Shown here: piece after piece, positions 18,198-26,910 of the stretch
How the letters are laid out: every line of letters starts with the position of its first letter
Numbering within the stretch: the first letter of the stretch is position 1
Assembly (NCBI GenBank): GCA_963676655.2
Contig: CAXXKX010000005.1
Coordinates: 1 to 64,000, forward strand
Origin: G963676655 sp963676655
Lineage (GTDB): Bacteria; Verrucomicrobiota; Lentisphaeria; Victivallales; Victivallaceae
Length of the DNA: 64,000 nt
Reading direction: 5' to 3'
Program-made: the position numbers and the translations under genes
The notes under the pieces: generated by a model
Database searches by the model: none
The model's input: the letters and a program-made list of their open reading frames with translations, nothing else
What the model was told of the DNA's origin: nothing

Positions 18198-18339
18198 TTC
18201 CTACTCCAAGTTTAAGTTCCTTATTTATCCGCATTTTGAATGCGGGGCGCAGATTACTACTTGGAATATAGCTGAACAGAAATGATATGTCAAGTAGAAA
18301 ATCCGGTTTGAGCGAGAAAAAATCGCTTTTATAATGAAA

Positions 18340-18363
18340 AAAGCCGCATTTTTATGCGGCTTT
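18340..18363 (-). terminator. Rho-independent terminator of serS
   Basis: A perfect 10-bp stem, AAAGCCGCAT (18340-18349) with ATGCGGCTTT (18354-18363), has a four-T loop. On the minus strand it is followed by a run of Ts, 62 bp after the serS stop. It also isolates serS from the small gene downstream. Confidence 0.85.
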
Positions 18364-18424
18364 CAGGTAAAATCAGTAAAAATCCCTGCTCAAAACAGGA
18401 AAATTATTTTTTTTACTATTTTTA

Positions 18425-19672
18425 TTATTTTTTAGGCTCAATCTTGTCAAAACCGCATAAAGGACGCAAAACTTCAGGAATTATCACTGATCCGTCGGCC
18501 TGCTGGTTGTTTTCCAGGATCGCAATTGCGACCCGGTCGGTCACTGCGGTAGCGCTGATGGTGTGGACAAATTCGCGTTTGCCTTCAGCGTCTTTATAGC
18601 GAATCCCGAGACGGCGAGACTGGAAGTCTGTCAGGTTGGTATTAGACGTAACTTCACGATAGCCGCCGAAGCCGGCGAACCAGGCTTCGATATCGAACTT
18701 TTTATAGCCGGGAGCGCCAAGATCACCGACACAGACATTAACGACCCGGTAAGGAATGCCAAGTTGCTTCAACAGGTGTTCTTCGTTATCCAGGCATTCT
18801 TTATGACGCTGCGGAGAGTTTTCCGGCAGGCAGAAGATGATCTGTTCGACTTTCTGGAACTGATGCACCCGGAAAATTCCGCGAGACGCTTTACCGTAAC
18901 TGCCGGATTCGGTCCTGAAGCACGGAGAGTAAGCGGTATAGCGCAAAGGCAGTTCAGCCGCGTCAAGCACTTCATCGGCATGATAACCGACCAAAGTTTG
19001 CTCGGAAGTCCCGATCAATGCGAGATCCTCGCCTTCGAGCGAATAAGTCTGGTCGGCAAAGAACGGCAGATAACCGGTACCGTACAGGGTATGTTCCTTG
19101 GCAACGCAAGGAGTGACGAAATTGGTGAAACCGCGTTTGATAAGTTCCTGCTGGGTCCAGAAGAACAGCGCGTTTACCAGCTGGGCCCCCTTGCCTTTCC
19201 AGTAGTAGAAGCCGGACTGAGCCACTTTTGCGCCGCGCTGGGTATCGATAATATCCAGCAGTTCCGCCAGTTCCTGATGGTCTTTGACTTCAAAATCAAA
19301 TTCCGGCAGGACGCCTTCTTTGCGCAGTTCCTCGTTGGCGGCGTCATCATCGCCGTCCGGAACGTCGTCGGCCAGCAGATTAGGCAGCCAGGCCAACTGG
19401 CCGTCGATCACGGTTTTCAACTCATTCTGCTCAGTTTCAATCGCGGTCAGCTTTTCTTTGATTTCCTTGACCTGATCACGGGCGGCCGGATTATCCCGGC
19501 ACTCTTTGCTGAGACGGTTACGGTCGGCCCGCAAGGTTTCAGTCTGCTGAATCAGTTCACGGTATTTGACGTCATTCGCGACAATCGCGTCGACATCCAC
19601 GTCGCAACCGCGACGCGCACTGTTTTTCTTGATCATTTCCGGGTTTTCCCGGAGCAGTTTAATATCAATCAT
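18425..19672 (-). CDS. serS: Seryl-tRNA synthetase
   Basis: The product is 415 residues, normal for the family. The N-terminal ~110 residues form the long helical arm that grips the tRNA extra arm (MIDIKLLRENPEMIKKN and a coiled coil). Class II motif 2 is visible (CFRTESGSYGKASRGIFRVH, then QFQKVE) and motif 3 (GSVIIPEVLRPLCG). It charges tRNA-Ser and the tRNA-Sec precursor with serine in the cytoplasm. GGAAGAGCAGAA precedes the ATG. A clear terminator ends the transcript. The large plus-strand open frame across this gene is a codon-bias shadow. Confidence 0.96.
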   Translation of the reverse strand: MIDIKLLRENPEMIKKNSARRGCDVDVDAIVANDVKYRELIQQTETLRADRNRLSKECRDNPAARDQVKEIKEKLTAIETEQNELKTVIDGQLAWLPNLLADDVPDGDDDAANEELRKEGVLPEFDFEVKDHQELAELLDIIDTQRGAKVAQSGFYYWKGKGAQLVNALFFWTQQELIKRGFTNFVTPCVAKEHTLYGTGYLPFFADQTYSLEGEDLALIGTSEQTLVGYHADEVLDAAELPLRYTAYSPCFRTESGSYGKASRGIFRVHQFQKVEQIIFCLPENSPQRHKECLDNEEHLLKQLGIPYRVVNVCVGDLGAPGYKKFDIEAWFAGFGGYREVTSNTNLTDFQSRRLGIRYKDAEGKREFVHTISATAVTDRVAIAILENNQQADGSVIIPEVLRPLCGFDKIEPKK

Positions 19673-19788
19673 TTCTGCTCTTCCTTATTATTATTACTTG
19701 ACATAACTGGTCTTAAGTTATATATTATATCAGCGACTATCAGAGAATCACCGTCACCGGAGGTTCCGCCTTTTAAAGGGATGGCCGC

Positions 19789-20574
19789 TCATTTTTTATA
19801 CCGTAAAAAATATTTCTCGATAAAATTTGAATAATCAGTAAAGCCCTGAATATCATCCTTAATGTTTGTTGTAAATTCTTCAATTGATTTAAATACCTGA
19901 CGATGTACTGGACTTACTTGAAATCCCAATTTAAACTCTTCAAATTTTCGCAAATAATATGCAATCATATCAATGATCTGAAGAGGATATGATTTCTGGG
20001 AATCAACAAAAAATCCCTTCTCAATCAAAGAACTGGTATTTAAACTGGAATTTCTGTCCAAACGAAGAACCTTCAACGCCTGTTCAGCATCAGCAACACC
20101 TTCGCGCTTTTCGTCAAAAATAAGAATACCGTGTTTCCGGTTTTTCTTCAAAAAGCAATCAACATTCATACAGATAAACGGCAAAGCCATTATATACGGT
20201 TGAATTCTGACACCTTCACCATATCTTTCCAGGCAAAATTGACCAAAACGTTTTTTATCTATGCTGATGTAAAATATTTTATTCGAAAAGTATTTTTCGG
20301 TCAATTTAAATATCGCGTCTCGGAACTCAATAGTTTGAGCTTTTGAAAAAGATTTAAATGATCTCCGCCTGCTTACCATATCCATTGCATGCAGTTCAAA
20401 ATCATCAGGAATTTCACCTCCATTGAAATCTTTGACTACTGTCAAAAACTCCCTTTCAATATCAAACCATTGTCTTTTCTCCATTGCGAGAGCCGCCATC
20501 AGAAAAACCGGCTGCTGAGGATCACTCAGTTTCAAGCCGGTATCTCCGCTCTCGTCAATGTATATCAGATACAT
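19789..20574 (-). CDS. DUF3800 family protein
   Basis: The product is 261 residues and opens with MYLIYIDESGDTGLKL, the diagnostic DESG start of DUF3800. Further acidic residues lie in ILIFDEKREG around 150 and near the C-terminus, where a conserved Asp (IIDMIAYYLRK) sits. This pattern of an N-terminal DES and later Asp residues suggests an RNase H-like metal-dependent nuclease fold (known inference for the family). DUF3800 genes are often in defence or mobile islands. Here the gene sits 11 bp downstream of the RpiB-GlyA fusion, so co-transcription is likely although no functional link is evident. AGGAAA precedes the ATG. Confidence 0.8.
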   Translation of the reverse strand: MYLIYIDESGDTGLKLSDPQQPVFLMAALAMEKRQWFDIEREFLTVVKDFNGGEIPDDFELHAMDMVSRRRSFKSFSKAQTIEFRDAIFKLTEKYFSNKIFYISIDKKRFGQFCLERYGEGVRIQPYIMALPFICMNVDCFLKKNRKHGILIFDEKREGVADAEQALKVLRLDRNSSLNTSSLIEKGFFVDSQKSYPLQIIDMIAYYLRKFEEFKLGFQVSPVHRQVFKSIEEFTTNIKDDIQGFTDYSNFIEKYFLRYKK

Positions 20575-20585
20575 ATATTTCCTGT

Positions 20586-22307
20586 TTATTTAAATTGCGG
20601 CATCGGGAAATCGCGGGTGAAGGTTTTGACCTCTTCCGCGATAGCGGCCAGAGCGGCGTCATCTTCGGCCACGTCAATGGCGCGTTCGATGAATTCGGCG
20701 ATCTTGACCATTTCGGCTTCTTTCATGCCGCGGGTTGTGACGGCCGGGGTCCCGATACGGATACCTGAAGTGACAAACGGCGACTCGGGATCAAACGGGA
20801 TCATGTTCTTATTGACCGTGATTGCCGCTTTATCCAATGCGTTGGCGACAACTTTGCCGGTAGCGCCTTTAGGACGCAGGTCAACCAGCATCAGATGGTT
20901 GTCAGTGCCGCCGGAAACAATCCGCAAACCGCGCTTGACCAGTTCATCCGCCAGTTTGGCGGCATTCAAGCGGACCTGTTTCTGATAGGCCTTGAAATTG
21001 TCTTCCATGGCTTCCTTGAAACAGATGGCTTTGGCCGCGATAACATGCATCAGCGGACCGCCCTGGAGTCCGGGGAAGGTTTTTGAATTGATCTTTTTAA
21101 TATATTCCTCTTTACAAAGAATCAAACCGCCGCGCGGTCCGCGTAGAGTCTTATGGGTAGTGGTGGAAACAACGTCGCAATACGGCACCGGGCTTTCGTG
21201 TTCGCCTGCGGCGACCAGACCGGCAATGTGGGCCATGTCCATGAAGAGTTTGGCTCCGACGCTGTCGGCAATCTCGCGCAGACGTTTGAAATCGATAGCG
21301 CGCGGATAAGCGCTGGCGCCGGCAACCAGCAGTTTCGGCTGGTGTTCTTTCGCCAAACGTTCGATTTCGTCATAATCGATCATTTCGGTTTCTTTGTCAA
21401 CGCCGTAAGGGACGATGTTATAAAGCATACCGGAAAAGTTCATCGGGTGACCGTGAGTCAGGTGACCGCCGTGATCGAGGCTCATAGCCAGAACGGTGTC
21501 GCCCGGTTCGATCAGGGCGAAGTATACGGCCATGTTGGCCTGACTGCCGGAGTGCGGCTGCACGTTGGCGGCTTCGGCCCCGAAAAGTTTGCAGGCGCGT
21601 TCGATCGCCAGTGCTTCAGCCTTGTCAACAAACTCGCAGCCGTTATAGTAGCGTTTGCCGGGGTAACCTTCGGCATACTTATTGGTCATGACCGAACCCT
21701 GAGCGGCGCGAATAGCGCAGCTGGTGAAGTTTTCGCTGGCGATCAGCTCAATACCTTCATCCTGACGTTTAGCCTCTGCATCGATCGCGGCGGCAATTTC
21801 CGGGTCAATCGCCCGGATCGCGGCAATATCGTCATAAGAATTGACTTCAATATCCATCAGTCTGCGGGCATGACGTTCTTCCGAACTGAAAGAGCCGCCC
21901 AACCAGGCTTCAACTACTTCCCATGCTTTATCATTGTCGATATATTCGCCCGGCAGCACCAGAGCGTTTGAGCAATTGTGTTCACGGCTCTTGACCGCTA
22001 TTTCAGCACAACCGGAGACAACCGCGCGGACGCCGTGAAAACGATTGGCGTTGATACCCATGCCAACGCCGGAACGGCAGATCAGAATAGCGCAGTCCGC
22101 TTCGCCGAGTGAAACCATTTTGGCGGCTTTACCGGCAAAATCCGGATAGTTATCGGTCGGGTCAAGTTCGTAAGGGCCGCAGTCGATAACGGAAATGTTT
22201 TTAGCTGACAGCTTATCCATCAGAAAAGCTTTAGTTTCAAAACCGCCATGATCGGCAGCGATCGCCAGTTTGAGATTTTCTTTGGTACTCCAGTCAATGA
22301 TTTTCAT
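20586..22307 (-). CDS. Fusion of RpiB-type sugar-phosphate isomerase and serine hydroxymethyltransferase
   Basis: The product is 573 residues from the ATG at 22307 (GGAG nine bases upstream; a start at 22394 adds 29 unlikely residues). Residues ~10-155 are RpiB/LacAB: AIAADHGGF near the start, ILICRSGVGMGINANRF with the active-site Cys, and HNCSNALVLPG. Residues ~165-573 are a full SHMT: ASENFTS, PGKRYYNGCEFVD, HSGSQANMAVY, LDHGGHLTHG, MDMAHIAGL, the PLP Lys in STTTHKTLRGPRGG, and FVTSGIRIGTPA. RpiB interconverts ribose- and ribulose-5-phosphate; SHMT makes glycine and methylene-THF from serine. Both sites look intact. Together they supply purine building blocks (inference). Both parts have normal codon usage for the neighbourhood. 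Confidence 0.92.
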   Translation of the reverse strand: MKIIDWSTKENLKLAIAADHGGFETKAFLMDKLSAKNISVIDCGPYELDPTDNYPDFAGKAAKMVSLGEADCAILICRSGVGMGINANRFHGVRAVVSGCAEIAVKSREHNCSNALVLPGEYIDNDKAWEVVEAWLGGSFSSEERHARRLMDIEVNSYDDIAAIRAIDPEIAAAIDAEAKRQDEGIELIASENFTSCAIRAAQGSVMTNKYAEGYPGKRYYNGCEFVDKAEALAIERACKLFGAEAANVQPHSGSQANMAVYFALIEPGDTVLAMSLDHGGHLTHGHPMNFSGMLYNIVPYGVDKETEMIDYDEIERLAKEHQPKLLVAGASAYPRAIDFKRLREIADSVGAKLFMDMAHIAGLVAAGEHESPVPYCDVVSTTTHKTLRGPRGGLILCKEEYIKKINSKTFPGLQGGPLMHVIAAKAICFKEAMEDNFKAYQKQVRLNAAKLADELVKRGLRIVSGGTDNHLMLVDLRPKGATGKVVANALDKAAITVNKNMIPFDPESPFVTSGIRIGTPAVTTRGMKEAEMVKIAEFIERAIDVAEDDAALAAIAEEVKTFTRDFPMPQFK

Positions 22308-22931
22308 GTGCGATACTCCGTGGATAATTAAAAATAAAATTGCCTTTTGAAAATAAGCGGTTAATATATCACACAAACCGTTTTTTGCCAACATTTAAAA
22401 AGGTGGTTTTTCAGGAAAATTTGCATCCAATATTCAACCACGAAAACCCGGAAACTGTTTTAACCACGAAATCCACGAAAGAACACAAAAATTTCCTCAA
22501 ATCCTTTATGGGAGCACGTGGCTCCTGCCGAGCAGAAAGCAATACTGCCCCATACGTTTCTCTGTCTTAGCCCTGAAAGGGTGTAATATATTATAGCCCG
22601 GGGTGATAGAGCGATAGCGATTTGAACCCCGGGTAATATTTTCCCATAATATTAAGCGCTGTAAGTGCGAAACATAAAAATGGGAGCGCGTGGCTCCAGC
22701 CGCGCAGAAAGCGCATTATGCCTCCCTGATAATTTCTGAATAAACACGCGTATGTTTATAATGATAAAATTGACTTAATTCCATTGGACGTTATAGTAGT
22801 GAAAATATTTATTACACCACGGAGGATCACTGAGAAATGTTTAAGTTTTCAGCTCAAGCTGAAAAACAAAAAACTTTTTCGTGACTTTTCGTGGGGTTCG
22901 TGGTTAAACTTTTATAGCACGGGATGATTAT
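22308..22931. repeat. Intergenic stretch with several decayed repeat fragments
   Basis: No gene is visible. The stretch holds two copies of a 32-bp element beginning TGGGAGC(A/G)CGTGGCTCC (22509-22540 and 22681-22712), an AACCACGAAA lead at 22437-22490, a CCCGGGG...CCCCGGG inverted pair around 22597-22635, and one full copy of the CACGAAAA/TTTTCAGC dispersed repeat at 22840-22908, inverted relative to copy C (ends in CGTGGTTAA). This marks the start of the repeat-rich accessory region. Confidence 0.6.
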
Positions 22932-23447
22932 ATGGCGCGTATTCTGGTAATTGACAGCTTCCTGGCAAAATGTATAAAAACTTTCCAGGCGTGTATCGAA
23001 CCTGAAATTAATTCCGATATATGTATTGATTATGAAATCGGTCTGGAAAGCGCTATGGCACGATTCAAACAGCAGAAATATGACCTGGTGGTAATCGAAT
23101 CACTCGTTGTATGGCCTAAAAACAACCTTGCGGGAAGAATCAAAAGTTTTATCAAACGATGTCTGAACAAGCTGACGGGTAATTCAGAATTTGAACCGGA
23201 CATTTGGGATATGATTAACGCCTCTAGTGACTTTGACGTGACTTCTCCGGCTCAGTGTATACCGTTACTGCGGGATAACAATCCGGATGCGCGTTATATA
23301 GTGACCTGTCACATGAGGTCCGGCTTTGAAAAAGATGAACGTAAAATGCTGGAAGATATTCCTGAAATTATTGCGGTATTGAATTATCTCAGCAGCGATA
23401 GCAACAAGAAAAAAATCTTGAAAATTATTGCCGCTCGACTTAATTGA
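22932..23447 (+). CDS. Receiver-like protein without the canonical phospho-acceptor
   Basis: The product is 171 residues. The N-terminus (MARILVIDSFLAKC) and the strand YDLVVIESLV at the position of beta-3 resemble a CheY-type receiver. However, the usual phospho-acceptor Asp is Glu (IES) and the start has only one acidic residue, so a true phosphorelay role is doubtful. A 35-residue basic insertion (NNLAGRIKSFIKRCLNKL) follows. The C-terminal half has RYIVTCHMRSG and a helical end. The ribosome site is weak (GGGATGATT). The gene lies isolated between repeat clusters, and its stop is 6 bp from the first palindromic unit. Could be an orphan pseudo-receiver. Confidence 0.55.
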   Translation: MARILVIDSFLAKCIKTFQACIEPEINSDICIDYEIGLESAMARFKQQKYDLVVIESLVVWPKNNLAGRIKSFIKRCLNKLTGNSEFEPDIWDMINASSDFDVTSPAQCIPLLRDNNPDARYIVTCHMRSGFEKDERKMLEDIPEIIAVLNYLSSDSNKKKILKIIAARLN

Positions 23448-23453
23448 GTTATG

Positions 23454-23807
23454 GGAGCGCCGCAGGCCACTGCGGCATTTCACATATATAAAGAAGTAAG
23501 ATTGAATTGATAATCTTTCGGAGCGCCGCAGGCCACTCCGGCATTTCACATATATAAAGAAATAAGATTGAATTGATAATCTTTCGGAGCGCCGCAGGCC
23601 ACTGCGGCATTTCACATATGTAAAAAAAAAACACAACCGTCTATATTGTCAAAAAATGTTATCATATTTTCAACGTCATTTCACTGAAGAATATAATATA
23701 TCGATATCAATGCCGCAGTGGCCTGCGGCGCTCCGAAAGAATACATTTGCCGCAGTGGCCTGCGGCGCTCCGAAAGAATACATTTGCCGCAGTGGCCTGG
23801 GCGCTCC
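23454..23807. repeat. Array of six REP-like palindromic units (three forward, three inverted)
   Basis: The unit is GGAGCGCCGCAGGCCACTGC plus GGCA, whose core GCCGCAG/CTGCGGC folds into a hairpin. Forward units start at 23454, 23520 and 23586 (exact 66-bp period, with a shared AT-rich spacer). Inverted units start at 23711, 23748 and 23785 (37-bp period, spacer GAAAGAATACATT). One forward unit has ACTCC in place of ACTGC, and one inverted unit has lost three bases. The AT-rich centre 23610-23710 has no gene. Short open frames here only translate the repeats. Between 23808 and 23929 I see only fragments of other repeats. Confidence 0.85.
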
Positions 23808-23929
23808 GAAAGAATAACAAATTACTTGAAGCATTACGTGACGCGCCAGCGCCACATCGAAGAAACCGGGAATATCCCCCCGAGCTTGTCACGGGACATA
23901 TAGGAGCCCTTATCTTAACATAGCCCGGC

Positions 23930-24388
23930 TTATAAATACAAAGTGAAATTGCGCACGGAGATTCTGTACCATTCTGATTTAGTTACCGGCTCGGCATATT
24001 CTTCGGGATTTACCCAAAAATCAAACCCATTTGATTCGATTGTAAAAACGCCGTCTTCCCATATTTCATCAACTTGCCCTATGACCACAAACGCGCCAAT
24101 CTCATTTTTATATTGTTTGATTTCTTGAACTATACTCTTATTTCCGTTCGTTATCTTTTCTACTTCAAGAAGGTCATAGTCAGATTCTCCACAACCATTT
24201 TTTAAATACGCCAATCCCTCAACGTTTTTGCATCGAAAATATACAACGTCAGGCTGATTTTCTACGGGACTAGTTTCTATTGGTTTTGCTATTTTCATGT
24301 TAGTCGAATTCGCATAACAAGTTATTATATAGTTTTCAGATTTCATCCATATGATATATATTAAAGATAACATATACAATGTTTTCAA
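23930..24388 (-). CDS. Hypothetical protein, probably secreted or truncated at its start
   Basis: Up to 152 residues. The start is unclear: the frame opens at 24388, but internal ATGs (residues 15 and 31) are possible. The N-terminal part (MLSLIYIIWMKSENYIITCYA) could be a poor signal sequence. The core has VVYFRCKNVEGLAYLKNGCG, then charged and aromatic residues (WEDGVFTIESNGFDFWVN). It ends in a beta-like FTLYL. No family recognised. The upstream DNA begins copy 1 of the three-copy cassette repeat within 5 bp, so the 5' end may be a junction. Confidence 0.45.
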   Translation of the reverse strand: MKTLYMLSLIYIIWMKSENYIITCYANSTNMKIAKPIETSPVENQPDVVYFRCKNVEGLAYLKNGCGESDYDLLEVEKITNGNKSIVQEIKQYKNEIGAFVVIGQVDEIWEDGVFTIESNGFDFWVNPEEYAEPVTKSEWYRISVRNFTLYL

Positions 24389-24389
24389 T

Positions 24390-24580
24390 TTGGGTTTTCA
24401 TTTGCGGTTTGATCTACTTGGGATCTGCCCCCATTTTGAATAATATTTTAAACTTAAACAAGTCATGAAATCACCTGAGAACATCTCTTTGATTGATTTT
24501 TTGACGTAAAAAATTTGATTTAAGCTTTTTCCGGTGTCATCTCAATCGGAATATACTGCTTATTCCCCGGTATTGCAAAT
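24390..24580 (-). repeat. Cassette repeat, copy 1
   Basis: About 190 bp closely match copies at 25890-26145 and 26911-27191. On the minus strand it encodes a short conserved frame (IPGNKQYIPIEMTPEKAQ, then KIFTSKKSIKEMF), here broken by a stop after EKA. Copies 1 and 3 share a further tail with CCCCCATTTTGAATAATATT and the sequence around TTGGGTTTTCATTTGCGG. It lies immediately upstream of the minus-strand gene ending at 23930. Confidence 0.75.
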
Positions 24581-25227
24581 AAGGTTGATGGGGAGTTTCT
24601 TATGTGCCGCCCTTACAGGTAATTCTTCAGTCTTTTTTCGAGGATAAATACACATTTAAATCACTGTAAAATGAATTTATTTGAAGACTTCGGGGCTGGT
24701 CATTCATTCATGGAGGGCGAAACTCCGTTGAACCGGACATGCCGAGCAGACGGTCGGCTCGAGGGACACTCGCCCTCCATGGACATTCGTCTTGAAATGA
24801 TGTTTGATTTGCCTTGAGAAAATCCTGAGGAATTATCCATTACAGGGCTTATTTTTTTCTGATGGATTATTTCCTGGGGTTCATTCGTTAATTCGCCGGT
24901 CGGAGCCCGGCTCCTACGATCTTTCCAGGCTGGGTATATGCCGCGCTTTCAGCGCTAACAAAGGACGTTATGCTTGGAATATCCCCCCGAGTTTGTGTCT
25001 CGGGACATATCGGAGTGCGGTTAGATTTAACCGCTTTGGCACATAGGGCCTGGCTGATCACTATAGTTGTTCCGCAACTATGTTGCGGCCTCTAATGTAG
25101 TACTATTCAGCTATGGCAAAATTATTTTTTAGAGAAGATAAATCTGATATGTTATCTTAAATACCAGTTTCATAATTTTTTTCTCTTTAACTTTTTCCGT
25201 TTTTTAACTCTCTGTGACTTTCTTTTT
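24581..25227. repeat. Gene-free stretch with inverted repeats
   Basis: No credible gene. It contains a 12-bp perfect inverted repeat, CATGGAGGGCGA (24709-24720) with TCGCCCTCCATG (24770-24781), an imperfect GCCGCGCTTTCAGCGC element near 24940, and a 25-bp block GCGGTTAGATTTAACCGC plus TTTGGCA (25017-25041) followed by ATAGTTGTTCCGCAAC (25063-25078). Both last blocks recur in the MITE-like element at 52346-52522. Confidence 0.6.
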
Positions 25228-25818
25228 TTATTTGTTATCTTCTTGCTCTAAACTTTCTACATCTTCTGGAGGAGGGAATAAGCTGGATTGGTCTCCATCT
25301 ATTGTTTGCTTTTTTGACGAATCTTCGCGGTTGCTTTTTGGTGAATTTGCTTCAAGTTGTTTTAAAGAATAAATATTTATCGATACATGAATGATTATAT
25401 ATATAATAACTAGGATTATGTAATAACGACGCAAGTTTCTCGAATCAATTTTTTTTAATATAGTCACACCATCCAGTGATTCGTTAAGATTAACTAAATG
25501 GGCTTCAATTCCCTTAAAAAAATCTTTTAAGAAAAATCTTAACGTGAAATAAAATAAACACACAATTACAGGTGTATACCAAAATATAATTTCTTGACGC
25601 CTGTAATTAATAAAATCCTCCTCTGAAACAACATTGTAGCGACCATGACTATGAACCATATAAAAGCCTTCAGGAGTTTTCTTCCCGGAAAGAGCAGAGC
25701 CTTTCAAACGAAAACCATTAATAGCATATGCAACAAAATTTAGCATAAAAAAACATATATATATAAGGATAACCCAAGCTAATATTTTTTGAATCTTAAA
25801 TTTATACTTGAATATCAT
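25228..25818 (-). CDS. Membrane protein of unknown function (three helices)
   Basis: The product is 196 residues. Membrane segments are at about 13-33 (ILAWVILIYICFFMLNFVAY), 78-100 (IIFWYTPVIVCLFYFTLRFF) and 128-150 (YYIILVIIYIIIHVSINIYS). A loop of ~35 residues between the first two contains GFYMVHSHGRYNVVSEEDF. The C-terminus is acidic and Ser-rich. The gene is AT-rich relative to core genes, with a weak ribosome site. Cassette repeat copy 2 lies ~70 bp upstream. No family recognised. Confidence 0.55.
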   Translation of the reverse strand: MIFKYKFKIQKILAWVILIYICFFMLNFVAYAINGFRLKGSALSGKKTPEGFYMVHSHGRYNVVSEEDFINYRRQEIIFWYTPVIVCLFYFTLRFFLKDFFKGIEAHLVNLNESLDGVTILKKIDSRNLRRYYIILVIIYIIIHVSINIYSLKQLEANSPKSNREDSSKKQTIDGDQSSLFPPPEDVESLEQEDNK

Positions 25819-25889
25819 TCTTATTACTTTGACTGGTTAAGTAAACAGTATAGGTATTGGGGGCATTAATTAAGGTTTCTGCTAGGCAT

Positions 25890-26145
25890 GACCCCATGTT
25901 GAACATTTTTTTAAACTTAAACAAGTCATAAAATTACCTGAGAACATCTCTTTGATTGATTTTTTTGACGTAAAAATTTTGATTTGAGCTTTTTCCGGTG
26001 TCATCTCAATCGGAATATACTGCTTATTCCCCGGTATTGCAAATGATGATAAAACCTCTAGCAACTTCTTCAAGAAATAACCCTAAGACCATAAAAAGCC
26101 AAATTTCGAACTAAGTTCAAAATCAACAAAAAATGGGTTAGCCCC
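25890..26145 (-). repeat. Cassette repeat, copy 2
   Basis: About 255 bp match copies 1 and 3. On the minus strand it keeps an intact 63-codon frame (MKKLLEVLSSFAIPGNKQYI ... FMTCLSLKKCS). The shared stretch continues upstream to the CAAAATCAACAAAAAATGGG block near 26120-26140, also present in copy 3. It lies upstream of the gene at 25228-25818. Confidence 0.78.
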
Positions 26146-26189
26146 CTGAAATATACAAAAGATTGCTCAGTCGGTTCGTTATTTGTCCA

Positions 26190-26828
26190 TTATTCTCTTG
26201 AATTGATTTTGGGAATAGCGTTACTTTGTTTTTCCAGTCTGCGTTTTTTTAATTCTTTAAGACGTTCCTTATGACCTTTGTCCAGATCGTATTTCTGCTT
26301 AGCAATAAGCCAGTTTTGCTTTTGGGCTTGTTTTTGAAATTCATTTTCATCCATTGTCTTAATATAACTGTCAGGCTTGCTTTCGTAATAAGATTCAGGT
26401 TTAGATCCAATAACATCTTTTAAGAGTAATATATACCTTTTATTTCTACACCTAGGAGAAGCTACAATGATAGTATTTTCAGCTGCATTTTTATATGTGT
26501 CTTTGAGTTGCGCATCATATAAAAAAGGAGATTCATATTCGGTGTGGAAACTTTTTCCATCGTTGACGTTAGCACTGGGCACATATTTATCCTTTTTTTC
26601 TGCTATCCCTGTAAATAAATCTTCAAATTTACTTGGAAGCTTATTGTGGATTTTCAAGTGCTTCTTCAATGCTATTCTTATTCTATTAAGCTCTGTTAAT
26701 ATTGGCCTTTTGTATCGATTCGAATTATGGACATAATTATATGTTAGATTTAAAATGCATATGATCATTAAAATTACAAAAAGAAATATTTCGAATAAAG
26801 TCTTCTTTTTCATTTTATTTATTTCCAA
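26190..26828 (-). CDS. Membrane-anchored protein related to the 52742 and 53377 products
   Basis: The product is 212 residues: a short basic N-terminus, one membrane helix (LFEIFLFVILMIICILNLTY, about 9-28), then an outside domain. Its C-terminal half shares a pattern with the two paralogs at 52.7-54.1 kb: NTIIVASP, a basic stretch ending in strand residues, then FQKQAQKQNW. The same order of strand, gap, strand, (E/D)xFQKQ-x-W appears in the prepilin-like H-x9-DG tail family, but the H and DG residues are missing. This is inference from by-eye alignment. The last ~30 residues are Lys/Arg-rich. AT-rich; cassette repeat copy 3 lies ~80 bp upstream. Confidence 0.55.
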   Translation of the reverse strand: MEINKMKKKTLFEIFLFVILMIICILNLTYNYVHNSNRYKRPILTELNRIRIALKKHLKIHNKLPSKFEDLFTGIAEKKDKYVPSANVNDGKSFHTEYESPFLYDAQLKDTYKNAAENTIIVASPRCRNKRYILLLKDVIGSKPESYYESKPDSYIKTMDENEFQKQAQKQNWLIAKQKYDLDKGHKERLKELKKRRLEKQSNAIPKINSRE

Positions 26829-26910
26829 TTTACAAGAAAATATGATATTTCAAAAATAGAATTAAATGTTCAACCAATATCGTAGCATTCACTTTGGGAT
26901 TGATAATTTA

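Noticed and set aside
18563..19834. Large plus-strand frame of 423 codons
   Set aside because: Antisense to serS; codon-bias shadow with no motif.
21153..21971. Plus-strand frame of 272 codons
   Set aside because: Antisense to the SHMT part of the RpiB-GlyA gene.
22308..22931. Glycine or other riboswitch upstream of the RpiB-GlyA gene
   Set aside because: No conserved core or paired elements found between the start and the first repeat.
23265..23636. Minus-strand frame of 123 codons across the palindromes
   Set aside because: It merely translates the 66-bp repeats and the antisense of the 22932 gene; no ribosome site.
23449..23807. CRISPR-like array
   Set aside because: Units are palindromic with identical spacers, only three per strand, two different periods and opposite orientation, and there is no cas gene.
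25890..26145. Cassette repeat as an insertion sequence
   Set aside because: No transposase, no terminal inverted repeats and no target duplication visible.
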